NCBI GenBank assembly: GCA_028279875.1
Contig: JANQMU010000161.1
Location: 62,001 to 126,000, forward strand
DNA: 64,000 bases
Source of the DNA: Rhizobiaceae bacterium
GTDB lineage: Bacteria > Pseudomonadota > Alphaproteobacteria > Rhizobiales > Rhizobiaceae
Direction: 5' to 3'
The notes beneath the pieces are model-generated. The model was not told the origin of the DNA and searched no databases. It saw only the letters and a list, made by a program, of their open reading frames with translations. Of the stretch, positions 25,553-33,492 are shown one piece after another. Both the position numbers and the translations under genes were made by a program. Each line of letters opens with the position of its first letter. Positions within the stretch are counted from its first letter, which is position 1.

Positions 25553-25632
25553 CTGGCAGGAGCGTCATCCTTGCTTTCGGGTAGGTGTTGACTGAAACCG
25601 GTCGGATCGCTCTCAGCCGGCCTGTATGGCCG
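25553..25632. repeat. Dispersed repeat, copy A
   Basis: Starts CTGGCAGGAGCG and contains CTTTC.GGTAGG, GATCGCTCT and TGTATGG in the same order and spacing as 28834-28913. Similarity is diverged between these islands of identity. It may be a leftover of a mobile or regulatory unit duplicated within the element. Just after it, ACCGGG (25660) and CCCGGT (25678) can form a hairpin. Confidence 0.5.
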
Positions 25633-25710
25633 CCAGACACGCCATTCAGCACAAACAAAACCGGGACCGTATAAGGCCCCGGTGTCCGCTTCTCAATTCA
25701 TTGCGTTGAG

Positions 25711-25836
25711 TTAGGGTCGGTATTCGCCGGCCATGATGATCTTATCGAACGACAGCACCCGATCATTCAGAAAGAGCGGGATCTTCGCGGGCTCAAATTG
25801 GGCTACCTTTGTGGCCCGCGGAGACATAGAGGACAT
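25711..25836 (-). CDS. Very small hypothetical protein (41 aa)
   Basis: MSSMSPRATKVAQFEPAKIP continues into LFLNDRVLSFDKIIMAGEY; every codon looks coding, with alternating hydrophobic residues that could make a beta hairpin. It is too short for ordinary gene calling. No ribosome site stands out. Function unknown; it could be a phage-type accessory protein. Confidence 0.4.
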   Translation of the reverse strand: MSSMSPRATKVAQFEPAKIPLFLNDRVLSFDKIIMAGEYRP

Positions 25837-25932
25837 AAGCTAATGGTACGTGTCTCCGCCCGCTGAAACGCCCGCCAAGCCAGAGCACCTTCACCGGACT
25901 GTTACGTTTGAAGCCACTGTGAGCAGGAAATC

Positions 25933-26076
25933 ATGTTGATTTTTGTTGTTGCAATATTCCCCATCAGCATAGCCCTTCCGGCTCACCTGATGAGCGAGAA
26001 TAAGGCAGACAAACTATCAATCAGCTTGGTATTCCTGATCTGGTTGATGGCCTTCCTTGTGATCGTCACCCGATAG
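25933..26076 (+). CDS. Very small membrane protein (47 aa)
   Basis: MLIFVVAIFPISIALPAHLM is a membrane helix; a short charged loop (SENKADK) and a second helix (LVFLIWLMAFLVIVT) follow, ending in Arg. AGGAAA precedes the ATG. The hairpin shape fits small membrane toxins or regulators of mobile elements, but no antisense antitoxin RNA can be shown. Confidence 0.5.
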   Translation: MLIFVVAIFPISIALPAHLMSENKADKLSISLVFLIWLMAFLVIVTR

Positions 26077-26220
26077 CTCCAGATATAATTGCGAGCCGAA
26101 ACTCTTAACCTGTTTGGCGGGAAAAGCCAGATGATCAGGGGTTGAGACGTCAAGGACGGATAATCTCGCACTACCACCCCTAAGAACGGCGACAGTGTTG
26201 GTGTCAAGCTGCGTAAGGCT

Positions 26221-26391
26221 TGTGGCGGAAACAGGGCGGCCTTCATGTACACTCTGATCGAAACAGCCAAGCTGAACGGTGTCGATCCGTAGGCATGGCT
26301 CACCGACACCCTCGCTCGCATCCCGGACCACAAGATCAACCGGATCGACGATCTCGCGCCCTGGAACTTCCGGCAGAACAAATCACAATAA
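26221..26391 (+). pseudogene. IS66-family transposase remnant
   Basis: The frame reads MYTLIETAKLNGVDP, a TAG at 26290-26292, then [21 protein letters not shown] and APWNF before a natural stop. This is the C-terminal end of the IS66 TnpC transposase (family LIETAKLNGVDPQAWL...LPWN). The Gln codon has become TAG, and everything upstream of about 26221 is missing. Confidence 0.85.
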
Positions 26392-26501
26392 CCGAAAGCT
26401 CAACTGGCCAAGAGGTTAGGGGTCGCCGGACGCTTACCAAAGGTGTAGACAATTACCCGATCTTTCAGAATGACCCCGGGACCGGTCGCACCAAAAGAGA
26501 C

Positions 26502-26948
26502 TTACGTGTCCTGTTCCTCCGATTCGAACTTTTGCTTTTCGAAAAGTGTATAAATAAAGCTCGCGATGTAAGCCGCAAACGCGGCCTCCAGCAAGGTCAA
26601 CATCCCCTTAAACTGCTCGAAGTTCGCAAAGCTCCTGCCGTAAGCGAATAGCAAAATCGAGACGGATATCGCAAAGGCGAACAGGAGCGGGAACGCGAGG
26701 CTCAGCAGCGAAAAAAGCGTAGTAACCCTCTCGGACGTGTCATTCGAGACGTAACGGTTGCGCGAAAAATGTATGACGATTGCAACAGTGTACCCCGAGA
26801 ACATCGGCATAATGATAGCAACGGATGTCGTGAACTCGTCGAACCGGAAGCCACTTAAAAGGTACAGTGTGAAGAGCAATCCGAGTATCCCAAAATGAAG
26901 CACGATTAGGACGATCCCGATCAGGCGTCGCAGTGCGTTTTCCGTCAT
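26502..26948 (-). CDS. Four-helix membrane protein, pair with secreted gene
   Basis: The 148-residue protein has four hydrophobic stretches, at about 10-32, 43-62, 78-103 and 113-135, and a short Glu-rich cytosolic tail. No enzyme motif is seen. Its start lies one base past the stop of the upstream secreted-protein gene, so the two are co-translated and probably work together at the envelope. Confidence 0.6.
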   Translation of the reverse strand: MTENALRRLIGIVLIVLHFGILGLLFTLYLLSGFRFDEFTTSVAIIMPMFSGYTVAIVIHFSRNRYVSNDTSERVTTLFSLLSLAFPLLFAFAISVSILLFAYGRSFANFEQFKGMLTLLEAAFAAYIASFIYTLFEKQKFESEEQDT

Positions 26949-26949
26949 T

Positions 26950-28377
26950 TCACCGTCGCTCGCTCAAGAATTTATCCAGAGTGGAACGAGCATGATTGGA
27001 CAGGGCCAGCGCGTGTTCCGGCTCCATGCTGTAGGTAAACTTCGACTCCGGCGGCGGGTCTGGACCGATACCCGATGCCAGCATACCGTCGACAAAAATC
27101 CGTATTGTCCTCCTCTCACTGCCGAGCAGCGCGAACGAAATCTGCACCCGTTCCCATTCCTGCCCGCCGTCGATCACCCATCCGCGAACGCCACCAACAA
27201 TCGCCTCGATATAGGTCTCTCCGCGCTCAAGATAGCTGATCCGCCCGCCGAGCGAGATCATCTCCGCGTCGAGGAACGACTCGACCGATTTGCTGAAGAT
27301 GATCGGGTCTTCGATCTCGTCGTTTGTAGCTGGCGACGCTACGTGGTCGGTAATCCAGTCGGGCGCGGGTTGGGCCGCGCTAGCGGAAATGCACTCTTGG
27401 CCGTAGCGGTCGACGAAACCCGGCACTATCTGCTTGATGGATCTGCTGCCGCACCAGACGTCCACGATCGCAAAAATCCGCCGAGTCGGGACTCCGGTGA
27501 ATAGGCTGATCTTCTGGAACGCCTTGTCCCAGAAGGTAACGCCGTGAGTGTTGCGGAATTTGTCCTCTAGGCTACTCATTTTCCACCGGGACAGAGTGGT
27601 GTCAAATACGATGAAGAGGACATCGTCGAAGAACTTCTGGTTACGTAATCTCTCCAACCGTTCTTCCAAGTTGAATCTCCGGTATTCGAAATCTGGTTGC
27701 CGCTCAGCTTCCATTCTCGCGATGTCCTGATCCACGTCTTGGAGATAGCTGCCGTAGCGATCGAACTTGGGGCCCTCAATCGCGCCAGCGATCCAGAGTT
27801 CCTCCTGCAGATCAATGCTTGAGAGCCATTTATTGAAGTGTGCGACCCACGGTAGTTCCTGAATGGTGTGCTGTTTCGACAGCTGCAGACTCAGCGAGTA
27901 TGTTTGACCTTGGGACACACTCTCCGATGCTTGGCCGTTGATCCCTGCTTCGATTATGAAGTTGTAGGTCCCAGGCGATATGATATATGCGCTCTGAAGA
28001 GACCGCTCGTCGTCCCTAGAATTACGGTCCATGAAAACCAAAAGAGGTGGTGTACCACTGCCGATTGGGGTCATCACCAGTTTCGGCTCGAGCACAAAGC
28101 CGAACGGCAAGTCCAAGTCTTTGTAGATATCCCCAGTAATCCTGATAGCGATTATCGCGGGTTCGTCGACCATCAATGTCGCTGCAGCTGACTGGTACAA
28201 CTCAAAAAGACCGGAAGACACCTCAGGCCCCTCGGAAAAGTCGAAATACACGTCCGATAGCGACACTTCATGAGTTTCCGGCTCAGCAACTGACGGGCTT
28301 GCGGACATGAGGCTGATACATAATACTAGTACATATTTGACGAAGTGTTTGCGAGTTACAATAAACATTGAGTGCAT
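26950..28377 (-). CDS. Secreted hypothetical protein
   Basis: A 475-residue exported protein: signal peptide VKYVLVLCISLMSASPSVAEPE (cleavage near residue 30), then a beta-rich N-terminal half (IIAIRITGDIYKDLDLPFGF, YIISPGTYNFIIEAGINGQ), a helical Arg/Glu-rich stretch near 215-250, and a C-terminal part with CGSRSIKQI. No catalytic motif is recognised. The ATG at 28377 follows a strong AGGAG; the frame extends by GTG to 28383. It is first of a two-gene unit with the four-helix membrane protein. Confidence 0.6.
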   Translation of the reverse strand: MHSMFIVTRKHFVKYVLVLCISLMSASPSVAEPETHEVSLSDVYFDFSEGPEVSSGLFELYQSAAATLMVDEPAIIAIRITGDIYKDLDLPFGFVLEPKLVMTPIGSGTPPLLVFMDRNSRDDERSLQSAYIISPGTYNFIIEAGINGQASESVSQGQTYSLSLQLSKQHTIQELPWVAHFNKWLSSIDLQEELWIAGAIEGPKFDRYGSYLQDVDQDIARMEAERQPDFEYRRFNLEERLERLRNQKFFDDVLFIVFDTTLSRWKMSSLEDKFRNTHGVTFWDKAFQKISLFTGVPTRRIFAIVDVWCGSRSIKQIVPGFVDRYGQECISASAAQPAPDWITDHVASPATNDEIEDPIIFSKSVESFLDAEMISLGGRISYLERGETYIEAIVGGVRGWVIDGGQEWERVQISFALLGSERRTIRIFVDGMLASGIGPDPPPESKFTYSMEPEHALALSNHARSTLDKFLSERR

Positions 28378-28385
28378 ATTCACTC

Positions 28386-28781
28386 CTATTCACGACGGGG
28401 TCGAAGTAGAATACAGTTGGCCAGCAAAATGCGCAAGCTGAATATTCGAAACAAGCTAGCAACGACTTTTGGGTTTTGACTCAATATTCTCACGAGTGTG
28501 TAATCATACATCCCAACAGTCTTTTCGGCCTTGCCTATCATCTTGAGAAACTGGGCAAGGACCGTGATCCTCTTGAGGGATTCGATGCAACTTATCGACA
28601 CCTCCATGGTGCGAGCCCCAATCGGCCCAACACCGAAGACGAAAGGACGGTGATCAAGGCTGGCCAATCGTCCCAACGAGGCAGGTTCAAAGTCGACCAA
28701 TACACAATATAGGCACATTGCTGACGGCCTGCCCGTCTCGATTCCGGGATCGCGGCCGACACTAAGCTCCAAATTTCTCAC
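28386..28781 (-). CDS. Uncertain frame upstream of secreted gene
   Basis: A GTG-started 131-codon frame that ends just before the ribosome site of the secreted-protein gene. The middle (SCIESLKRITVLAQFLKMIGK) and end (SLFRIFSLRILLANCILL) could be helices. The frame on the opposite strand (28476-28712) is about equally plausible. No family is recognised. Confidence 0.2.
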   Translation of the reverse strand: MRNLELSVGRDPGIETGRPSAMCLYCVLVDFEPASLGRLASLDHRPFVFGVGPIGARTMEVSISCIESLKRITVLAQFLKMIGKAEKTVGMYDYTLVRILSQNPKVVASLFRIFSLRILLANCILLRPRRE

Positions 28782-28833
28782 AACGCCATAACCGACGCCC
28801 GATCTTGCTCAACTTAACCGATCAAAATTAGTG

Positions 28834-28913
28834 CTGGCAGGAGCGCCTTTTCCTCTTTCAGGTAGGGTGGTCGAAAACTCTCCCGATCGCTCTCTCCCAC
28901 GGTGTATGGGCCG
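28834..28913. repeat. Dispersed repeat, copy B
   Basis: Diverged copy of 25553-25632: CTGGCAGGAGCG, CTTTC.GGTAGG, GATCGCTCT and TGTATGG occur in the same order. On the minus strand a degenerate frame with ERAIGRVFDHP ends inside it. Confidence 0.5.
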
Positions 28914-29471
28914 CTATGGCGATGTTTTCGGCCGGTCGATCTTGAGTTAGCGCGGCCGCGGCTTCCAAAGGGAGGCCATCGCGACTTTCAGGATGGTGGC
29001 GGATGTGCTCAGACTTGCTGGCTTGGTGCTGACGACTGTGTGCGACGATTGCAGCAAAGCGGAGACCCTGCTGTAACCGAAGGCGCTCATATTCACTTCC
29101 AACGCGCCCCACACTGATCGTTCACCGTGGTTGACCGCACGCAGACAAAACGAAATCAGATCGATCAGTGCACAGTCTTTTTTTGCGCACCAGTACGGAT
29201 GTAATTATCCGTGATAGATTGGAAGCTGATAGAGCCACTGATTGACTATTGGCAGTTGTGATCCGAAATCCAATTCAGAAACGTGTACTATCCGCAACCC
29301 CTAGCCTGCGTTCCTTTGGCTTTTGAAATCGCTGAGCTCCTTTGGTAAACGTTGAAGTTGTAATTGTGAGCCCACCGTTGGCTTCTTTCGTATTGTCTAC
29401 ACCCAACAGTTTTCGGCCGACTACGACTCCAACTTGATCACCAAAAACGTCTGAGGATTCAGGAATAGAAA
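28914..29471. other. Stretch without recognisable gene
   Basis: No good coding frame on either strand. The last 300 bases are AT-richer and probably hold the promoter of the SLATT-like gene at 29472, though no clear -35/-10 pair is picked out. Confidence 0.4.
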
Positions 29472-29933
29472 ATGGCAGAAACTAAACTCACCTATCTTGA
29501 GGGGCAAATTAGGAACCGCATGCGGTCGGTCATGTCAGCGCGGTACACGTATTCGTGGATACATCGCTATTTTGCCATCGGTCTTGCTATATTTGCGGCA
29601 CTCAACACGTTCCTTGTTGCTATGAGCCAACATGGCAGCACACCGCATCCATGGTGGGGAATCGGCGCATTGTTTATAAGCGCTCTCATCACTGTCGGTA
29701 GTTCCGCCGAAGGTATCATCAAACCTCGAGACAAGTACGTTCAAAATGCTGAGGCACTTAACGCCGTATTCGATATTAAGGAAAGACTGAACTGGCGGAA
29801 ACGCAACACAGATGAGCCTATAACTGACGAAGAAATCAACGCTTTTTTTACCGAGTTTCGCAATCTAGAAAAGAGCTTTTTTCAGGGGATCCTAAAAATT
29901 CAGATTGAGGACAGCGGCAAACCGGGTGGGTAA
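29472..29933 (+). CDS. SLATT/DUF4231-like two-helix membrane protein
   Basis: The 153-residue protein has an amphipathic N-terminal helix (TKLTYLEGQIRNRMRSV, YSWIHRYF). Two membrane helices at about 34-52 and 62-80 follow, with a short loop between. After them comes KPRDKYVQNAEALNAVFDIK and a cytosolic helix. That order, with a Tyr-x-x-Asn-Ala-Glu segment after helix 2, is the SLATT pattern. SLATT proteins are predicted pore-forming effectors of nucleotide-signalling defence systems. No nucleotidyltransferase or SLOG gene is adjacent, so it is an orphan. Confidence 0.6.
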   Translation: MAETKLTYLEGQIRNRMRSVMSARYTYSWIHRYFAIGLAIFAALNTFLVAMSQHGSTPHPWWGIGALFISALITVGSSAEGIIKPRDKYVQNAEALNAVFDIKERLNWRKRNTDEPITDEEINAFFTEFRNLEKSFFQGILKIQIEDSGKPGG

Positions 29934-30273
29934 CCATTCGACCAATACCTGACTGTGTACGTAGAGCATGGCGCGCTCGACCACCTGCCGAATTCATCGG
30001 ACAGTAGCGGCGCCACCGCAAGCCTAGACGGGCAATCCGGAAGTTCGCATTGAGCGTATGTCGATAATTTGAAGAATGCCGATCACCGCCTCCTTTATCG
30101 GCAGTCAAAAACGGTTCCCCATTGTGATAGTGCTCGAATGGCAGCAGTGGCCCAAACTTTGGCATTGTCGCTGTGTTCTCAGTATCCACCAAGCGGCGCT
30201 CGCGAGAAGTCTCAAAGTCATCTTTCGCTTCAATGCATCCGGGTAACCACCTCGGCTTTTCCTCGGCTCTCGA
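29934..30273. other. Stretch without recognisable gene
   Basis: A minus-strand frame (29848-30192) crosses this region, but it runs through the SLATT-like gene's 3' end and lacks protein character. I see no RNA or repeat. Confidence 0.4.
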
Positions 30274-30552
30274 TCAGTGCAACAGCAGTTGATGACCATC
30301 TGTGAGCGTAGCATCGGCCACCGCCTGCTCATGCCGGGCGATCGCCAGATCCTGCGCCAGTTGAGTGCAGGAAACATCCGTGCACTCTCTCATGAACCGA
30401 TCCAGCGGCACACCGAGATGATTGGCCCAGGCCTGGAACTTGGCCAGCTGCTCCGGCATCAGACGGATGACCAGCGCGTAGGAGCCATCCTCCGCCTGGA
30501 TGCAGCAATCATCGGGCTGGATCGTGTCGAGTTCTGGAAGCTTGTCACTCAT
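30274..30552 (-). CDS. MPEQ-motif small protein, copy 2
   Basis: A 92-residue paralogue of the protein at 24918-25211. GSYALVIRLMPEQLAKFQAW and GVPLDRFMREC align with the other copy's MPEQASKFSAWADGAGVPLPQFIRE. An acidic start and a helical His/Gln-rich end surround the conserved 45-residue core. The fold suggestion (strand plus two helices, possibly DNA-binding) is inference. The start at 30552 is the ATG closest to the conserved region. Confidence 0.65.
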   Translation of the reverse strand: MSDKLPELDTIQPDDCCIQAEDGSYALVIRLMPEQLAKFQAWANHLGVPLDRFMRECTDVSCTQLAQDLAIARHEQAVADATLTDGHQLLLH

Positions 30553-30637
30553 CGCCGGGGCCTCTCTGATTGCCCGCATAGGAAATTATTCATAGCACTT
30601 TCGGAAGCTCAATCAAAACTCCGACAGGAAATACTAC

Positions 30638-31402
30638 TCACCGGAATTCCTTGTTCATCATCGACTGAGCCAACGCGTTGAATAACTGCGAATGGCCCGT
30701 CCGCAGAGCTCTTTTGTAGTCGTTTCGCGTATAGACCAGCCAGTTCTGTCCTGCCGTGTGTGTTCGGCTGACTCCATTGTCCCTGGCGGTGTCCCGATGA
30801 ATGTGAGCGATACGAGCATAGTTATGGGATTTTCTTATCGCGGCACGCGCAGATGCCTCCATCTCTCGATCGGACAATTGTCTGCGTGTCGCGTTATACC
30901 CAAGAACAGTCGTGACGGTGACGCCGTCTCTGAATTCAAAACTCACAGGCACACCGGGCCGGCCGCCCAGAACCTTCTCGGATTCGATGACGATACCCGC
31001 GACTGCAAACTGAGCGTTGTTTCCAGTCCATGAGTTTTTCGATAGAGCAAGAGCACACTTTTCCTGCTGTCGGGCGCCTACTTTGATACAGGCATTTGCG
31101 ATCCACTCGGCAATGTCTGTTGGGCCAGCACTCAGGACATAGACAATTCCTCGATGTCCGAGATTTCTGTATTCGCAGCGGCGAACATCCAACCCGCGAT
31201 AGTTCGGCCAATCTCGAATTGTCCCACCGCATTGCTGCAACATGTATTGTCCCGGTCCCGGAACGCGTCCATCAAAGTACCGAAGTGCCGTTTCGTAGGC
31301 GACGCTTTTTGAAACATCGCCCTTCTCCTTTTTTGTTTTGCTGAAATCACCACACGAAACCAAAAGCACGGAGGCAATAATCGATATCGCGATCCTGAGC
31401 AT
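30638..31402 (-). CDS. Lipoprotein of unknown function
   Basis: The 254-residue protein starts MLRIAISIIASVLLVSCGDF, with a lipobox LVSC whose Cys17 should be acylated. The mature part has several Cys residues (about 58, 76, 109, 116) that could pair in the periplasm, and an Arg/His-rich end. No domain is recognised. Lipoproteins in prophage-like elements sometimes block superinfection at the envelope; that is only a possibility here. Confidence 0.6.
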   Translation of the reverse strand: MLRIAISIIASVLLVSCGDFSKTKKEKGDVSKSVAYETALRYFDGRVPGPGQYMLQQCGGTIRDWPNYRGLDVRRCEYRNLGHRGIVYVLSAGPTDIAEWIANACIKVGARQQEKCALALSKNSWTGNNAQFAVAGIVIESEKVLGGRPGVPVSFEFRDGVTVTTVLGYNATRRQLSDREMEASARAAIRKSHNYARIAHIHRDTARDNGVSRTHTAGQNWLVYTRNDYKRALRTGHSQLFNALAQSMMNKEFR

Positions 31403-31573
31403 CTACTGTTCCTCGTGATTAACTCTGAGAAATTACCAGAAAGATTTTTCTGTTGAACGAGAGAATAATACGCCATGTATTGTTGAAGCAATTCAGGTGG
31501 CGAACAAATGAAAAACCGGCAACAAGTCTCCTTGGGAAATGACTGAAATCAATCCAGCGCCCTGCCCTTTCCC

Positions 31574-31837
31574 TTATGCGATGTCCGGCTCATCGAGTTC
31601 ATATCCGCAGCAGATACGCCGGTTGATTTCGTTCTGGACTGCCATGATGAAGCCGCCGACTTGCTCATCGATCTGGTCTTCGGAGAGCTCAGAGGCGTTC
31701 ACGCCAGCAGTCAGCCCTTTGACGGTTTTCCTTAAATACCGATCCCGCTGTCGGCCGCGGCGATGTGACAGGCCGTCGGCACAGCGCTCTATGTGGCCCT
31801 TCATGGCTTCGAGTGGAAACGGGACAATCCTTACCAT
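31574..31837 (-). CDS. DUF6074-like small protein
   Basis: The 87-residue protein begins VRIVPFPLEAMKGHIERCAD, followed by RDRYLRKTVKGLTAGV. The IVPFP start and basic helix are typical of a small rhizobial family (as I recall, DUF6074) found by the hundred in Hyphomicrobiales prophages and plasmids. An acidic C-terminus follows. The ATG at 31837 is preferred over the TTG at 31852. Function unknown. Confidence 0.55.
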   Translation of the reverse strand: MVRIVPFPLEAMKGHIERCADGLSHRRGRQRDRYLRKTVKGLTAGVNASELSEDQIDEQVGGFIMAVQNEINRRICCGYELDEPDIA

Positions 31838-31940
31838 CTTCTCTGTTATCAACGATCACCAAATCTCGCCCTTTCTGCGAGTCCGCTATTTCGGAACAAT
31901 ATAAAGATAAGCCCCTCTCTCGCTCTCGCTCTGCTCTTTC

Positions 31941-33089
31941 TTAAGGAAAGGGTGCTCTTACGAGCTGATAGTCATGGTGGTCCTTCACACGTCGGGCAAA
32001 CCGAACAACCCGTATCAGGCCACAGTCAACCAGGGTGTCCTTACAAGCGTATATCTTGGAGCGGCCCCAGCATGATAATGCGCCTTCTTCAGCCATTGAT
32101 TCTCCATCGATGGCAAATGTTTTACCAACTTGGGCAGAATGCATGCGGCGAAGTTCGACTAACAGACGCAAAGCGGCCGCGCCATTTCTGTGTCGATCCA
32201 ACAACTCCAGTTCATGTGGGAGTACGTGAATCGGCGCGTTCGCTCCTCTCCAATGGCTGTTAGTGGTTCTTTTTTCCCAATTCCACTTCGCCACGTCATG
32301 AAATTTTCGCTCGGGAAAAGAGTCGAAATTTTCGAACGCGCCCTTTGCATAATTACGAAGATCCTCAAGTAAGGACGCTTCGCTGTCGGCATGCTGCGCG
32401 AAGCGCCGTGCCACCAATTTGAGATGATCAAATCGTTCGCCGGCAGGCACGCCCTTGCCATCCAGACCAACTACCGACGGTGCCGAGACTTTTTGGTCGA
32501 CTTGGCTGTCATTGGCCGGACGAGATGCCTTGATCTTATCGGCGGGAGGTGTGGATCGGTCGCCAAAATCACGAAACACCGGCAATTCATGGATTGGGGG
32601 AAGCGGCTCACCGTCCATTCGGTATTCGTCGCCGGTGTCGGGCCGAACACTGCCGGGCCCAACCACAAACATGTTTTTGCCGTGTTTGATATCGATCCGC
32701 ATTGTATCGGTGACGATGTTGCCAGGCGGCTTGTCGCCCGAGCGGTAGTAACGATGTTCGCCCTTCCGAGTTTTGACAGTGAAGGGAGACGGAGGGAACC
32801 GCTGTTCGCAGTAGGCCATGGTCTCGCCGGTCTTCGTGTCAACATCGATCACGACCAGCCCTGCACACCGCACTCCGAACACTGATGATTGGTTCTTCCT
32901 CATGATGTCGCTGATCACGTTGAGCGGCATGGCCTTTCTATCCTTGAATTTTGCAAACGGAGACTTGCCAGCCTTGCCGTCTCCAAGCGGGAGCATCCAG
33001 TACCCGTTGATATCAAGCGCCAGCATGTGCTCCTCTATCGAGCTCGCTGCATCTTGCTGTGAGTTGATGACCTTAAGCACTGGAGACAT
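31941..33089 (-). CDS. Bifunctional primase-polymerase (prim-pol) protein
   Basis: A 382-residue protein with an archaeo-eukaryotic-type prim-pol N-terminal domain: WMLPLGDGKAGKSPF near 31-45, VVIDVDTKTG holding the catalytic Asp82 and Asp84, EHRYYRSG with His112, and DIKHGKNMFVVGPGS. The C-terminal half is helical and has no helicase motifs. Such proteins start replication of phages, plasmids and satellites. The ATG at 33089 has GGAG at the right distance. The hairpin repeat at 33181-33240 lies in its leader. Confidence 0.8.
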   Translation of the reverse strand: MSPVLKVINSQQDAASSIEEHMLALDINGYWMLPLGDGKAGKSPFAKFKDRKAMPLNVISDIMRKNQSSVFGVRCAGLVVIDVDTKTGETMAYCEQRFPPSPFTVKTRKGEHRYYRSGDKPPGNIVTDTMRIDIKHGKNMFVVGPGSVRPDTGDEYRMDGEPLPPIHELPVFRDFGDRSTPPADKIKASRPANDSQVDQKVSAPSVVGLDGKGVPAGERFDHLKLVARRFAQHADSEASLLEDLRNYAKGAFENFDSFPERKFHDVAKWNWEKRTTNSHWRGANAPIHVLPHELELLDRHRNGAAALRLLVELRRMHSAQVGKTFAIDGESMAEEGALSCWGRSKIYACKDTLVDCGLIRVVRFARRVKDHHDYQLVRAPFP

Positions 33090-33180
33090 GACCATCTCCA
33101 CGCGCCGCTGGGATGCCAATGTCCCTTTGACTAAATCCCCTCGAATCTGTATGATTTCGGCTATCGAATGGCCTGCTAAA

Positions 33181-33240
33181 ACCTTCGAAAATACCGGCCC
33201 GGTCGGCGCGCCAACGCCGCACCGGGTCTTTCATTTTTTG
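33181..33240 (-). repeat. Leader hairpin element, copy B (before prim-pol gene)
   Basis: Read on the minus strand: GAAAGACCCGG, a GC-rich loop, ACCGGGCCGG and then TTTTCGAAGG. CCCGGT and ACCGGG can pair into a stem. A frame starting at ATG 33249 (MTEQKMKDPVRRW, then RAGIFEGF) crosses the hairpin and overlaps the prim-pol start. It is closely similar to 34641-34700 in both sequence and the overlapping frame. Confidence 0.65.
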
Positions 33241-33297
33241 CTCAGTCATCTCGTGATTCACACATCCTCTCTCAAATGAGATATCCAAGTCAGGGAA

Positions 33298-33492
33298 TCA
33301 CTTCCCCGGCTCGTCTCCCTGTTTCTGTTCACTGGCCAGGTTCACGGCCTCGATTGCCTGCAGAGCCGACAATCCGAATTTCTTTCGAAGGGTCGGGATA
33401 ACCGCTCTCCGCCGTTCATGGCCGCGATCGGCATACCAGCGGGCAGCAATCCCGATCTTGCTGTTGGGTTCGACTGTGGTTTGCTCACGCAT
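33298..33492 (-). CDS. Small hypothetical protein (64 aa)
   Basis: A basic helical protein: SKIGIAARWYADRGHERRRA, then FGLSALQAIEAVNLAS. Its ATG overlaps the stop of the DUF3102 gene (TGATG), so it is the last gene of a chain of overlapping genes. The LSALQAIEA segment could be part of a helix-turn-helix. No family is recognised. Confidence 0.55.
   Translation of the reverse strand: MREQTTVEPNSKIGIAARWYADRGHERRRAVIPTLRKKFGLSALQAIEAVNLASEQKQGDEPGK

Noticed and set aside
25374-25658. 94-codon minus-strand frame over dispersed repeat copy A
   Set aside because: Basic, Ser/Arg-rich and overlapping the repeat; the corresponding frame in copy B is interrupted by a stop.
28858-29112. 84-codon minus-strand frame
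   Set aside because: Mostly repeat-derived sequence; ends inside the dispersed repeat and shows no coherent domain.
29848-30192. 114-codon minus-strand frame
   Set aside because: Starts in non-coding DNA and runs antisense into the SLATT-like gene; no motif.
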